From: SAR324 cluster bacterium
GTDB lineage: Bacteria > SAR324 > XYD2-FULL-50-16
Direction: 5' to 3'
NCBI GenBank assembly: GCA_028282885.1
Contig: JANQGX010000064.1
Location: 62,001-126,000, forward strand
DNA length: 64,000 nt
Shown: in pieces, positions 45,009-53,591 of the stretch
Position numbering within the stretch: position 1 is the first letter of the stretch
Layout of the letters: each line of letters begins with the position of its first letter
Program-made: the position numbers and the translations under genes
The notes under the pieces: model-generated
Told to the model about the DNA's origin: nothing
The model's input: only the letters and a program-made list of their open reading frames with translations
Database searches by the model: none

Positions 45009-45779
45009 CTACAAACTCTGAATTCCGGTTATTGTTGATATTTTTTCAGATATAATGGCAGCACTTTTCAGCATCTCCTCCAATATATCCGCCCTGTTTA
45101 CTATCATTCTCGTTTCAGGACCAACAATAACCAGGGCTACAGGACATGAATAGTTGCGAACCGGAACCGCAATCCCAGCCCCTCCTTCAATCGTTTCCCC
45201 AATTGAACTTGCATACCCCTGGGACCTGATTGTCTCAAGATCTGCAATCAACTTGTTCTTCCCGATTGTCGTATTAGGACCGATTTTGGTAAATTCAAGC
45301 CGATCCAGCAATCTCATCAATTCAGGCTGTTCCATTTCTGCTAACAATACCTTTGCTCCGGCACCTGCATAAACAGGCGTTGTCTCAACACTGTCCGGGA
45401 AGTAACGAATACTCTGACTTCCAACCACCTTCTCCAGAATAATCCTCTGACCGCCCCGGCGGATTTGTAAAACCACCGTCTCTCCAAAACAATCGCTCAA
45501 CCGCTCCATTTCCGGAAGTGAAAGTTGGGAGACTATTTTGTGAACCATCAAAGGATTTTCTGCCAGTGACTGGATACGAGGACCCAGGTAGTATCTTCGT
45601 GTCGCCGGATCCTGAGAGACAAGCCCTTTTGCCTCCAAAGTCTTCATTATCCTGTGAACTGTGGCCTTGTTCACTTCGAGGCGTCGTGAAAGATCCGTCA
45701 GTTTATCAACCCCTAAAGATAAAAACTTTAAAATCTCGGCTGCCCGGGAAATTGAATTTATTTCGTATGAATTTGCCAC
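45009..45779 (-). CDS. IclR-family transcriptional regulator
   Basis: A 256-residue IclR regulator. The N-terminal winged HTH begins at INSISRAAEILKFL and includes LSRRLEVNKATVHRIMKTLEAKG; the C-terminal GAF-like effector domain contains VYAGAGAKVLLAEM and SIGETIEGGAGIAVPV. IclR proteins usually bind aromatic or small organic acids and control their catabolic genes. A GTG at 45779 is chosen: it gives the family length and lies 34 bases after the start predicted from a promoter at 45848-45820. TTG codons at 45803 and 45878 are alternatives. It is the first gene of the minus-strand transporter and molybdoenzyme set. Confidence 0.87.
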   Translation of the reverse strand: MANSYEINSISRAAEILKFLSLGVDKLTDLSRRLEVNKATVHRIMKTLEAKGLVSQDPATRRYYLGPRIQSLAENPLMVHKIVSQLSLPEMERLSDCFGETVVLQIRRGGQRIILEKVVGSQSIRYFPDSVETTPVYAGAGAKVLLAEMEQPELMRLLDRLEFTKIGPNTTIGKNKLIADLETIRSQGYASSIGETIEGGAGIAVPVRNYSCPVALVIVGPETRMIVNRADILEEMLKSAAIISEKISTITGIQSL

Positions 45780-46311
45780 AGTGCTAATCGTTTTTGTTTG
45801 CAATAATGAAACTGATGTTACGTTAAAGAAAACAGAATCCAATGTCAAGTAAAATCCTTCACATATATTTGCAGTCAAATAGCCATCATATCACAAAAAT
45901 GTACAAAGTATTGAAAAACTGGCGGAAAAAAGATTTCTGTTGGTTTTACGAGGGATTTTATGAAGCGAGGATTACTTCCGGTTACCCAACTCATCATCGG
46001 ACAGTCAAATCTTGAATTTTTGATGAATCAATCCGAAATCAAAATCAGCATTAATACAGATATAAGCAGGGAAGGCATTACTGAAAAGCGGCTAATAGAG
46101 CGGAACTGACCCGCATTACGCCTGCATAGCGTGACACGTTAACAAAAACCGGTATATGTGGGAAATAAACGGCTATAATATCAATCGGATCAGTGTTAAG
46201 AGGACTCCTTCACGGTTTACTGACAGAACCTAAAATTGATCTGTGCTAAGAAGCCAAGGTCGGGTGATAATGCAGTTGTCTGACTCAAACACCGGAATTT
46301 TTCAATACCGG
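45780..46311. other. 532-base intergenic region between the IclR and enoyl-CoA hydratase genes
   Basis: It contains the predicted iclR promoter at its left end. No gene was recognised elsewhere. Two related 16-mers (GATCAGTGTTAAGAGG at 46188 and GATCTGTGCTAAGAAG at 46238, 13 of 16 identical) are the only repeat noted. Confidence 0.4.
45820..45848 (-). promoter_or_regulatory. Predicted promoter of the IclR gene
   Basis: On the minus strand, TTGACA (45848-45843), a 17-base spacer and TAACGT (45825-45820). It places transcription start near 45813 and argues against the upstream TTG start at 45878. Confidence 0.4.
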
Positions 46312-47091
46312 CTATTTACCGCCAAACTGCGGTTTCCTGCCTTCCAGAAAAGCGTTAACGCCCTCTTTGGCGTCGTCGGTGAAGATATTTTCCAAAAAGG
46401 CATTGCATTCCTTTTTCATTCCGGCATTTATCCCGGAGGCGATTCCCGTGTTAACGCACTGTTTGATTCTGGCAATGGCTCCGGTTGCCTGACGTGCCAA
46501 CCGCACACAATAATCGAAAGCTTCCTCATAAAGCTTATCAGGGGCGATCACCCGGTTGATCAAACCTGCTTCCAACGCTTCCTCAGGCAAAATCTGCAAG
46601 CCTTTTATCATCATTTCCAGCGCCCTGCCTTTGCCCACCAGCGGCCACAAACGCTGGGTACCACCAAAAGCCGGGATCATCCCCAGCCTGACTTCCGGCA
46701 GACCAATCCTGCTTTCTCCCGCAGCCATAAATCTAAAATCACAGAGCAGGGCCAGCTCCAATCCTCCTCCCAGGCAGTGTCCGTTGATTGCGGCAAGAGT
46801 GGGCAAGGGCAGAGCTTCAAAGGCATTAAATAGCTGATGGACCTCCGGCTGGCGTTTAACCAGATCCTCGTCGATCTCTTTAAGCGAATTCAGATCATCC
46901 CCCACAGAAAAAAAACCGGGGCAATCGCTCGTCAGCAAAGCTGCCCGCGCTTCCTTGTTTCTCTGTAAATCTTCAACTATTGTTTTCAATTCAGTAAAAC
47001 AGGGCAGGTCCAGGGCATTCACCGGAGAATTATTCAACGCAATAATGGCAACCTGATCCTTGATTTCATAACGAATTACCTTTGAATCCAT
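46312..47091 (-). CDS. Enoyl-CoA hydratase/isomerase family protein
   Basis: A 259-residue crotonase-fold enzyme. Visible are the oxyanion-hole segments FFSVGDDLNSL and INGHCLGGGLELALLCDFR (catalytic Glu after GGG) and the second acid region IGLPEVRLGMIPAFGGTQRLW. The size fits a single-domain hydratase that adds water to enoyl-CoA; related enzymes isomerise or hydrolyse CoA esters. It is read divergently from the first TetR gene, with a 277-base shared promoter region, and has a GGGAGAG site. It probably serves the CoA-dependent catabolic cluster to its right. Confidence 0.9.
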   Translation of the reverse strand: MDSKVIRYEIKDQVAIIALNNSPVNALDLPCFTELKTIVEDLQRNKEARAALLTSDCPGFFSVGDDLNSLKEIDEDLVKRQPEVHQLFNAFEALPLPTLAAINGHCLGGGLELALLCDFRFMAAGESRIGLPEVRLGMIPAFGGTQRLWPLVGKGRALEMMIKGLQILPEEALEAGLINRVIAPDKLYEEAFDYCVRLARQATGAIARIKQCVNTGIASGINAGMKKECNAFLENIFTDDAKEGVNAFLEGRKPQFGGK

Positions 47092-47299
47092 TTGTACTCT
47101 CCCTTGGGTAAAAAATTCTCATATCCTGGCGACAGATAAACACGATATTTTGTATCCGACATTGTCACCCTATCCGCAAAATCAGAAAGATGTCAATTGA
47201 GAATCGACTATTTTCATATCAGCGTCCTGCTATTTTCGATTAAATTATAAATACTATTTAGATTTTTTCGTAAAATAACTTTTACTTATAAGATTTTGA

Positions 47300-47328
47300 T
47301 TGACAATACCGAATAACAAACCTATATT
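47300..47328 (+). promoter_or_regulatory. Predicted promoter of the first TetR gene and catabolic cluster
   Basis: TTGACA (47300-47305), a 17-base spacer and TATATT (47323-47328), 40 bases upstream of the ATG at 47369. A near-consensus sigma70 promoter. The flanking 277-base interval is AT-rich and shared with the divergent enoyl-CoA hydratase gene. Confidence 0.55.
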
Positions 47329-47368
47329 TTGCTCATACAACACAATGCGATTATGAAAACAGGATGGA

Positions 47369-48004
47369 ATGAAGCAGATAGAGAACCCCAAAAAAACCAG
47401 GGCGAGCAGTAAACAGCGCAACAAATTGAAAAAGATCGCGATTCTTGAAGGAGCGCTTCAGGTCTTTGGTGAGAAAGGTTTTGAGGCAACAACCATCGCC
47501 GCTATCTGCAAATCGGCAAAAATTGCGGACGCAACCCTGTATGAGTATTTTCAATCCAAGGAAGATGTTCTCTTTTCCATAGCAGAACATTACACGCGAC
47601 AGCATTTTGAAAATATGCAACAGGTCGGACACTATATTCATGATACCCGTGAAAAAATGAGACTGGTGATCCAGTCTTACCTGGAGTTTTATGAGGATCA
47701 CCCCCTCTACTCCTCGGTTGCGCTTCTCAATCTCAAGGGCAGCCGCAGTTTTTTAAAATCACCGGCATATCAGGTTGTCCGGGACGCTGCCAGATCAATT
47801 GTTGATGCGGTTCAGGAAGGGATTGAGAAAGGGATCTACAGGGAGGGTCTGGACCCTTACCTGGTAAGAAACATGGTATTGGGCTTTATTGAGCATCTTA
47901 CCATTCAATGGCTGTTGGTAAAAAGACCTGAAAAGATATCCGTTTATCGAGACACCATTTTCGAGATGGTGATGAAATCCATTACTAAGGAGTCGACGGA
48001 TTAA
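47369..48004 (+). CDS. TetR-family regulator, left flank of the catabolic cluster
   Basis: A 211-residue TetR regulator. The HTH is in ALQVFGEKGFEATTIAAICKSAKIADATLYEYFQSKEDVL at about residues 30-70, followed by a helical ligand-binding domain (YLEFYEDHPLYSSVALLNLKG, GFIEHLTIQWLLVKRPEKIS). It closely resembles the TetR at the other end of the cluster (58408-59046). Its own promoter precedes it, and the epimerase gene follows after 37 bases, so it is probably autoregulated and cotranscribed with part of the cluster. FadR-like acyl-CoA sensing is a family possibility, not shown here. Confidence 0.9.
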   Translation: MKQIENPKKTRASSKQRNKLKKIAILEGALQVFGEKGFEATTIAAICKSAKIADATLYEYFQSKEDVLFSIAEHYTRQHFENMQQVGHYIHDTREKMRLVIQSYLEFYEDHPLYSSVALLNLKGSRSFLKSPAYQVVRDAARSIVDAVQEGIEKGIYREGLDPYLVRNMVLGFIEHLTIQWLLVKRPEKISVYRDTIFEMVMKSITKESTD

Positions 48005-48041
48005 GTGATCCATCGCTCCTGTATAGCAAAGGAGAGAGGTG

Positions 48042-49073
48042 ATGGAAAAAGAGAGAGGTTTGGTATTGGTCACTGGTGCTTCGGGATTTACCGGGCACCA
48101 CATGGTCATGGAAGCGGTCAGGGCTGGCTTCAAGGTTCGCGCTACGGATGTTTCCAGCCGCTATTACAGCGCCATGTACGAAGCGATGGATGTGGAATTC
48201 ATTCCCTCGAATCTAACCAGGAGAGAGGGTCTTGATCGATTGCTGGAAGGTGTTGAGGGCGTTTTCCATGTGGCCGGGATTCACAACTACTCAACCCCCG
48301 ATAAAGTGATCTTCGCCATCAATGTAGGCGGGGTCGAGAATGTTTGCAGTGCCGCGGTTAAAGCGGGAGTAAAGCGATTCATTCACTGGTCGTCAGTCGG
48401 GGTCTATGGCTACGACTGGAAATCCGGGCAAGCTGTCACCGAAGAAGCTGAAAAACTGACACCACCCCTGAACAACTACAATGTCAGCAAATGGGAAGGG
48501 GAAAAAGTAGTTCAGCGCTATGCCGGCGAAGAGGGTCTGCAGGCAACCATTCTCAGGCCGGCGGCCATTTACGGCAAGCGTAGCGAGTACGGTTTGTTTA
48601 ATGCCTTTAAAGCCATTTGGCAGGCCAGGGATAAAAAGAAAATCCAGATTATCGGCAAGGGAGATAAAACAGAAGCGTTCCTGCACGTGGAGGACATGTG
48701 CAGATCAGCGCTTCATGTATACGATCTCCCGGAAACCGTTGGTGAAGCTTACAACGTTGCCGACGATTCCAGAATTACCTCTGCGCAATTCTTCAAATTT
48801 CTATCCAAAGAGATCCTGGGCGAAGAGAGAGAGCTCCAACACCTACCCATGGGACTTGTGCTGACTATAGCCGCGCTGTCCCAGTTTTCATCTAAATTTA
48901 CAGGAAAGAAGCCGGTTGTAGAGAAAGCGACGGCCCGCTACATGGATTATGATCGCATCTGGGATAATACCAAACTGAAGCAGACCGGCTTCCGGTTCAA
49001 ATACCCCAAGGCGGAGGACGGTTTAAGGGAAACCCTGGAGTGGTATAAGGATCACGGCTGGCTGGAGATGTAG
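48042..49073 (+). CDS. NAD-dependent epimerase/dehydratase, 3-beta-HSD-like extended SDR
   Basis: A 343-residue extended short-chain dehydrogenase. The N-terminal cofactor motif is VTGASGFTGHHMV, an acidic residue (ATDVS) after the second strand favours NAD, and the catalytic motif is YNVSKWEGEKV (YxxxK). HWSSVGVYGY gives the catalytic Ser region. The fold is shared by 3-beta-hydroxysteroid dehydrogenases, dihydroflavonol reductases and sugar epimerases. The ATG at 48042 lies inside a GGAGAGAGGTG leader; a GTG at 48039 is the alternative. In a CoA-ligase cluster with an SCP2 domain, oxidation of an alcohol on a hydrophobic substrate is more likely than sugar epimerisation. Confidence 0.85.
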   Translation: MEKERGLVLVTGASGFTGHHMVMEAVRAGFKVRATDVSSRYYSAMYEAMDVEFIPSNLTRREGLDRLLEGVEGVFHVAGIHNYSTPDKVIFAINVGGVENVCSAAVKAGVKRFIHWSSVGVYGYDWKSGQAVTEEAEKLTPPLNNYNVSKWEGEKVVQRYAGEEGLQATILRPAAIYGKRSEYGLFNAFKAIWQARDKKKIQIIGKGDKTEAFLHVEDMCRSALHVYDLPETVGEAYNVADDSRITSAQFFKFLSKEILGEERELQHLPMGLVLTIAALSQFSSKFTGKKPVVEKATARYMDYDRIWDNTKLKQTGFRFKYPKAEDGLRETLEWYKDHGWLEM

Positions 49074-49105
49074 CTTCAATCAAATTCAGAGATAAAGGAG
49101 ATGCA

Positions 49106-50980
49106 ATGGAACTTCCCATTAAAACAACAGTTGCCGTGGCGCAACGCAATGCTGAGGTTTTCCCCGATATTCCCTTTCTTCTTTTTTATGACGAGCAGAT
49201 CACCTACAGGGAGTTTGATGAACGAACCAATGCGGTTGCCAATTTCCTGCACGAAAAAGGAATCGGCAAGGGGGATATCGTTTCATTTATGCTGGGAAAC
49301 GGCCCCGGGTTTTTTGACGCTTTGCTGGGAATCCAGAAGACAGGAGCGGCTGCAGGCCCGATAAGCTGCTGGTGGCAGGCTCCCGAGGTTGAATTCCTGG
49401 TTAATGATTCCAAGCCTAAGGCTTTGATCATTGATCCTGAATATCTCGACATTATCCGGGAGATCAGGGATAAAATCCCATCGGTTGAGACAATCATCGT
49501 TAATACGCCCGAATCCATGAACACTGATCTTCCCCACGACGCCCTGGGATCGATTATTAAATCTTACCCGGTGCGGCTGGGAAATATCTCACCACCCGGT
49601 GAAGAAGATACAGCCGCCTTGATGTATACCTCCGGGACGACCGGAAAACCGAAAGGCGTGATGCTTTCGCACAAAGGGGTGGTATTCGGTGCGGAGATCA
49701 AAATAAACCTCGTTCCGGCGGTGGCCGGTGATAAGACTCTCTGCGTTCTGCCCCTGTTTCATTCGGGTGGTTTGAATGATCTGGCAATTCCCAGCATGGT
49801 GATGGGAGCCAGCATTGTTCTGCGACGAAATTTCTCCGCAAACGAGTTTTGGGAGTGCATAGAGAAATATCAGGTTAACGGATTCTATATCGTCCCTACC
49901 ATGTGGAACATCCTGTTGCGGATTCCGGAAGCCTCAACCATCGATACCAGCTCCCTCAAGTTCGGTCTGTCCGGTGCCGCGCCCATTCCTCCCGAACAAT
50001 TGGATGAATGTGAAAAAAGATTCCATGTTCCCATTCTGGAAGCCTACGGATCTACCGAAAACAGCGGCGGTATTACCTCCAATCGCCTGGATGACCGAAA
50101 ATACGGCTCCATTGGCAAGGAAATCCAGGGAATCGAAGTGCGGATATTTGATCCTGAAGGTCAGGAACTGCCGGACGGAGAGATCGGCGAAATCGTCACC
50201 CGCGGGGATACGGTGATGAAGGGTTATTTCAAAAACAGGGAAGCAACCGAAGACACCGTCAGGAATGGCTGGCTCTATACCGGTGATCTCGGTTTCCGCG
50301 ACAAGGATGGATTCTTTTTTATCGTGGATCGAAAAAAGGATATGATCATCCGGGGAGGCGTCAACGTCTATCCCAAGGAGTTGGAGAACATTATCGGCAC
50401 TCATGCCAAGGTCGCCGGTGTTGCCGTCATTCCCGAACCGGATGATAAATACGGCCAGGTGGCTAAAGCCTGTATTGTGCTGAAACGGGGCGAAACAGCA
50501 ACACCCGAGGAGATGAAGGAGTTCTGCCTGCAGAAAATGGCTGAATACAAGGTTCCCAAGAACTTCCTCTTCAGGGAATCGCTCCCCACCAACCCGGTTG
50601 GCAAAGTGATTAAGAAAGATCTCATTGCCGAGTTGAAAGAGGAGATGAACGCCGAACCGGTGCCGGTCGCACATCTGTTTGAGGGGATGCCGGATCGGTT
50701 TATTCCGGAAAAAGCGGAAGGTGTTGAAGCCACCGTCAGTTACAATATCACCGGAAAAGGAGGTGGAAAGTGGACGGTGACTATCAAAGACCAAGCCATG
50801 AGTCTCACTGAAGAGATTCTCAAGGAACCGCGAGTCTATGTGGTTGCCAGGGACAGCGACTATCATGATATCGCCACCGGTAAAATCGACGGAATTACGG
50901 CCGTGATGACCGGGAAACTGAAAATTGAGGGAGATGTAAACTTCATGGCGGAACTGAAGGAGATGATGAGACCGCTTTAA
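49106..50980 (+). CDS. Acyl-CoA synthetase (AMP-forming) fused to a C-terminal SCP2 sterol-carrier domain
   Basis: A 624-residue two-part protein. Residues 1 to ~515 are an ANL-superfamily ligase: P-loop YTSGTTGKPKGVMLSHKG, YGSTENSGG, the adenylate Asp in GWLYTGDLGFRD, hinge DRKKDMIIRGGVNVYPKELE and the C-terminal lysine in PTNPVGKVIKKDL. The last ~105 residues match an SCP2 lipid-binding domain (GGGKWTVTIKDQAM, DGITAVMTGKLKIEGDVNFM). The enzyme would activate a carboxylic acid to its CoA thioester. The SCP2 tail suggests a hydrophobic substrate such as a terpenoid, steroid or long acyl chain, and the fusion would keep it bound. A GGAG site precedes the ATG, 32 bases after the epimerase gene. 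Confidence 0.88.
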   Translation: MELPIKTTVAVAQRNAEVFPDIPFLLFYDEQITYREFDERTNAVANFLHEKGIGKGDIVSFMLGNGPGFFDALLGIQKTGAAAGPISCWWQAPEVEFLVNDSKPKALIIDPEYLDIIREIRDKIPSVETIIVNTPESMNTDLPHDALGSIIKSYPVRLGNISPPGEEDTAALMYTSGTTGKPKGVMLSHKGVVFGAEIKINLVPAVAGDKTLCVLPLFHSGGLNDLAIPSMVMGASIVLRRNFSANEFWECIEKYQVNGFYIVPTMWNILLRIPEASTIDTSSLKFGLSGAAPIPPEQLDECEKRFHVPILEAYGSTENSGGITSNRLDDRKYGSIGKEIQGIEVRIFDPEGQELPDGEIGEIVTRGDTVMKGYFKNREATEDTVRNGWLYTGDLGFRDKDGFFFIVDRKKDMIIRGGVNVYPKELENIIGTHAKVAGVAVIPEPDDKYGQVAKACIVLKRGETATPEEMKEFCLQKMAEYKVPKNFLFRESLPTNPVGKVIKKDLIAELKEEMNAEPVPVAHLFEGMPDRFIPEKAEGVEATVSYNITGKGGGKWTVTIKDQAMSLTEEILKEPRVYVVARDSDYHDIATGKIDGITAVMTGKLKIEGDVNFMAELKEMMRPL

Positions 50981-51068
50981 AACAATCACATCTTTTTAAC
51001 GTATTCACCTTGGCTCTGATTTTAAAAGATCTGTAACCTAATTATTTATCTCAGAATAAAGGCAACTT

Positions 51069-52511
51069 ATGGCACTACGAACAGAAGAAGAATATAAGGA
51101 AGGATTAAAGGATGGCAGAAAGGTCTACATGTTGGGAAATTCTGTGGAAGATGTGACTGAAGATCCCTATATCAAGGTAGGGGTTGAAACCGCCGCCTTT
51201 GATTTTAAAATGGGGCACGATCCGGAAATGAAGGCATTGGCAGTTATGAAAGATCGGGAAACCGGGGAGGAGATCAGCAGTTACTTTGATATTCCCGATC
51301 GGCCGGAAGCGGTGAAAGAAAGATTTAACCTGGTGAACACAGCCTGCAGCTATGCAGGTGGCGCCATACCTTTTGTCAAAGATGTAGGTACGGATCTGCT
51401 CAATGCCCTGTTGGCGCTATCCGGTATGTTGGATGACAAAACGTATAGGGACCGGATTATTTCCTATCGTGATTACTGCGCCCGCAAAGACCTTTCCATG
51501 GCCGGAGCTGTCACCGATACCAAGGGGGACCGCAGTAAAAGTCCCAGCGAGCAGGAGAGCCCGGATTACTACCTGCGTATTGTCGATGAGAGCGATGACG
51601 AGATTGTTGTATCCGGCACCAAGGCCCATATTACAGCTTCTGCATATTGTGATGAGGTGATTGTCATTCCCACCCGCAATCTCACGGAGAATGAAAAAGA
51701 GTATGCCGTGGCCTTCGCCATTCCGTTGAACACGCCAGGAATACTGCAGGTTTGCCGACCTAACTTCAGGTATGAGAATAAATACCTGTTTCCGAGACCG
51801 GAACCTCACAAAGCCCACGTTGAATCGCTATTGGTCTTCGATAATGTCCGTATCCCCAAGGAGCGGGTTTTCATGAATGGGGAATGGCAATTTGCCCAGG
51901 CCCTGGCATATGCCTTCACAGCGTTTCACAGGTTCACCGCCGTCAGCTACAAAATACCGATTATCGAGCGAATGGCCGGGATGGGAATGTTGATAGCCGA
52001 TGCCAACGGAATCGAGAAGGCATCCCACGTCAAAGAGATCTTTGTAAACATGATCAAGTATGTTGAAACAACCAAAGCCCTGGCCCAGGCAGCCATCGCC
52101 AAGCCCGAGAATTTCTTTAATACGGGATATTACGTCGCGGACCGCTTAACCGCCAATATCGCCAAACTTTACTTCGCCTCGAACTTTCATGAATACGTGC
52201 GGAATATTCAGGATCTCTGTGGCGGACTCCTGGTGACGCAACCTACCTACCAGGATTGGCAGAATCCCGAATTAAGACCCTACCTGGAGAAAAGCCTAGG
52301 GGGCGCTAACGGATATACGGCAGAGGAGCGTCTGAAACTGATGAGTTACGCTCACCATATTATCGCAAGTGATTTTCATGGTTACCATGAAACCCTGACC
52401 ATCCATGCAGAAGGATCTTTTGCCGCTCAGAAGATGATGATGGGTCTTGAAGCGTCCATTGATATGTACAAAGATCTGGCAAGAAAAAGTATTGGAAGCA
52501 ACGTTAAATAA
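51069..52511 (+). CDS. HpaB/AbfD-fold flavoprotein (4-hydroxyphenylacetate 3-hydroxylase / 4-hydroxybutyryl-CoA dehydratase family)
   Basis: A 480-residue protein of the family that includes HpaB flavin monooxygenases and the oxygen-sensitive 4-hydroxybutyryl-CoA dehydratase AbfD. Family features are seen at YRDYCARKDLSMAGAVTDTKGDRSKSP, IVVSGTKAHIT, VFDNVRIPKERVF and the C-terminal IQDLCGGLLVTQP. AbfD coordinates its 4Fe-4S cluster with a CxxxC pair and a His-x6-Cys pair. Here only C93 of the first pair (next would be G97) and H287 of the second (Y294 in place of Cys) appear to remain, so a canonical AbfD reaction is unlikely. It probably acts as an FAD/FMN-dependent acyl-CoA dehydratase, isomerase or hydroxylase; the last would need a partner flavin reductase. 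Confidence 0.8.
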   Translation: MALRTEEEYKEGLKDGRKVYMLGNSVEDVTEDPYIKVGVETAAFDFKMGHDPEMKALAVMKDRETGEEISSYFDIPDRPEAVKERFNLVNTACSYAGGAIPFVKDVGTDLLNALLALSGMLDDKTYRDRIISYRDYCARKDLSMAGAVTDTKGDRSKSPSEQESPDYYLRIVDESDDEIVVSGTKAHITASAYCDEVIVIPTRNLTENEKEYAVAFAIPLNTPGILQVCRPNFRYENKYLFPRPEPHKAHVESLLVFDNVRIPKERVFMNGEWQFAQALAYAFTAFHRFTAVSYKIPIIERMAGMGMLIADANGIEKASHVKEIFVNMIKYVETTKALAQAAIAKPENFFNTGYYVADRLTANIAKLYFASNFHEYVRNIQDLCGGLLVTQPTYQDWQNPELRPYLEKSLGGANGYTAEERLKLMSYAHHIIASDFHGYHETLTIHAEGSFAAQKMMMGLEASIDMYKDLARKSIGSNVK

Positions 52512-52521
52512 GGAGTGACAG

Positions 52522-53475
52522 ATGTTTAAAACGGAAGTATGTGACCTGTTGGGAATTCAATACCCCATTCTCCTGGGAGGTATGGTCTGGGTGGGCAAAA
52601 GCAAGTTGACGGCAGCGGTCTCGGAGGCTGGCGGCCTTGGATTGCTGGGAGCCGGTGGTATGTCAACTGAGGAAATTGTCTCCGAATTAGCCGAGGTCAG
52701 GCAGCAGACCAGTAAACCCTTCGGCGTCAATATTCCCCTCGCCAGACCCGATGCCGAGGAGATGATAGATTGTTCAATCAAAAACGGCGCCACCGTAATC
52801 GCCACTTCGGCGGGTAGTCCCAAACGATACACCGCCATGATCAAGGACAGGGGCTGTCAGGTTTTGCACGTGGTCTCGTCAGTCAAGTTTGCAGTCAAGT
52901 GCCAGGAGGCCGGGGTGGATATCGTTATTGCCGAAGGTTTTGAGGCAGGCGGACACAACGGATTTGATGAGTTAACAACACTGGCTCTTGTACCCCAGGT
53001 TGTAAAGGCTGTAGACATCCCGGTTGTCTCGGCAGGGGGGATTTCGGACGGCAAAGGCCTCATCGCTGCACTGGCTCTTGGAGCCCGGGGGGTGCAAATG
53101 GGAACGCGATTCGCCACCACGGTGGAATCGGCCGCTCACCCCAATGTCAAAAACGCCATTATCAATAGCCAGGCAGGAGACACTTGTATTACCGGCCGTA
53201 CTAGCATCGGACCGACCAGATCTCTTAAAAACCAACTGACTTCAAGAATTGTACAGGCGGAAAACGAGGGAATGGCTCCGGAAAAGCTAATGGAGATGAT
53301 TGGCGGGGGAAGATCCGTCATGGCCTGTGTGGAAGGAGATTGCGAAGAGGGTACGGTATACTGCGGGCAGATCGGGGGATTGGTCGATGAAGTGATCAGT
53401 GTGCGGGAAGCTGTCGATTCCATGATCGCTGAAGCCAAAACAATTATGGGAAGACTATCTGCCTTGGCTGAGTAA
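52522..53475 (+). CDS. FMN-dependent enoyl reductase / nitronate monooxygenase family (FabK/NMO-like)
   Basis: A 317-residue TIM-barrel flavoprotein. It begins with the family motif LLGIQYPILLGGM and shows GGLGLLGAGGMSTEEI, EGFEAGGHNG with the FMN-side His, the phosphate-binding segment PVVSAGGISDGKG and ALGARGVQMGTRF. Members are enoyl-ACP reductases (FabK), nitronate monooxygenases and related 2-enoyl reductases. Ten bases separate it from the HpaB-like gene, with an AAGGAG site, so it may work in sequence with that enzyme, perhaps as reductase of an enoyl-CoA or as flavin reductase. The exact reaction cannot be told from sequence. Confidence 0.87.
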   Translation: MFKTEVCDLLGIQYPILLGGMVWVGKSKLTAAVSEAGGLGLLGAGGMSTEEIVSELAEVRQQTSKPFGVNIPLARPDAEEMIDCSIKNGATVIATSAGSPKRYTAMIKDRGCQVLHVVSSVKFAVKCQEAGVDIVIAEGFEAGGHNGFDELTTLALVPQVVKAVDIPVVSAGGISDGKGLIAALALGARGVQMGTRFATTVESAAHPNVKNAIINSQAGDTCITGRTSIGPTRSLKNQLTSRIVQAENEGMAPEKLMEMIGGGRSVMACVEGDCEEGTVYCGQIGGLVDEVISVREAVDSMIAEAKTIMGRLSALAE

Positions 53476-53591
53476 TGCCTGTCGAAAAAACAGAATAAGT
53501 TCATGCAATTCCAACAAACGCCAAAAAGGTGATATTTTGGCGCTGACTGGGCAATTGGGGCTAAATGATAATCTAAAATTCATCATTCGAC

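Noticed and set aside
46188-46253. Two related 16-mers 50 bases apart before the enoyl-CoA hydratase gene end.
   Set aside because: The spacing does not match helical turns, they lie downstream of the adjacent minus-strand gene, and chance similarity is plausible.
51069-52511. Calling this gene abfD (4-hydroxybutyryl-CoA dehydratase).
   Set aside because: The iron-sulfur ligands recalled for AbfD are not all conserved, so a family-level name was kept.
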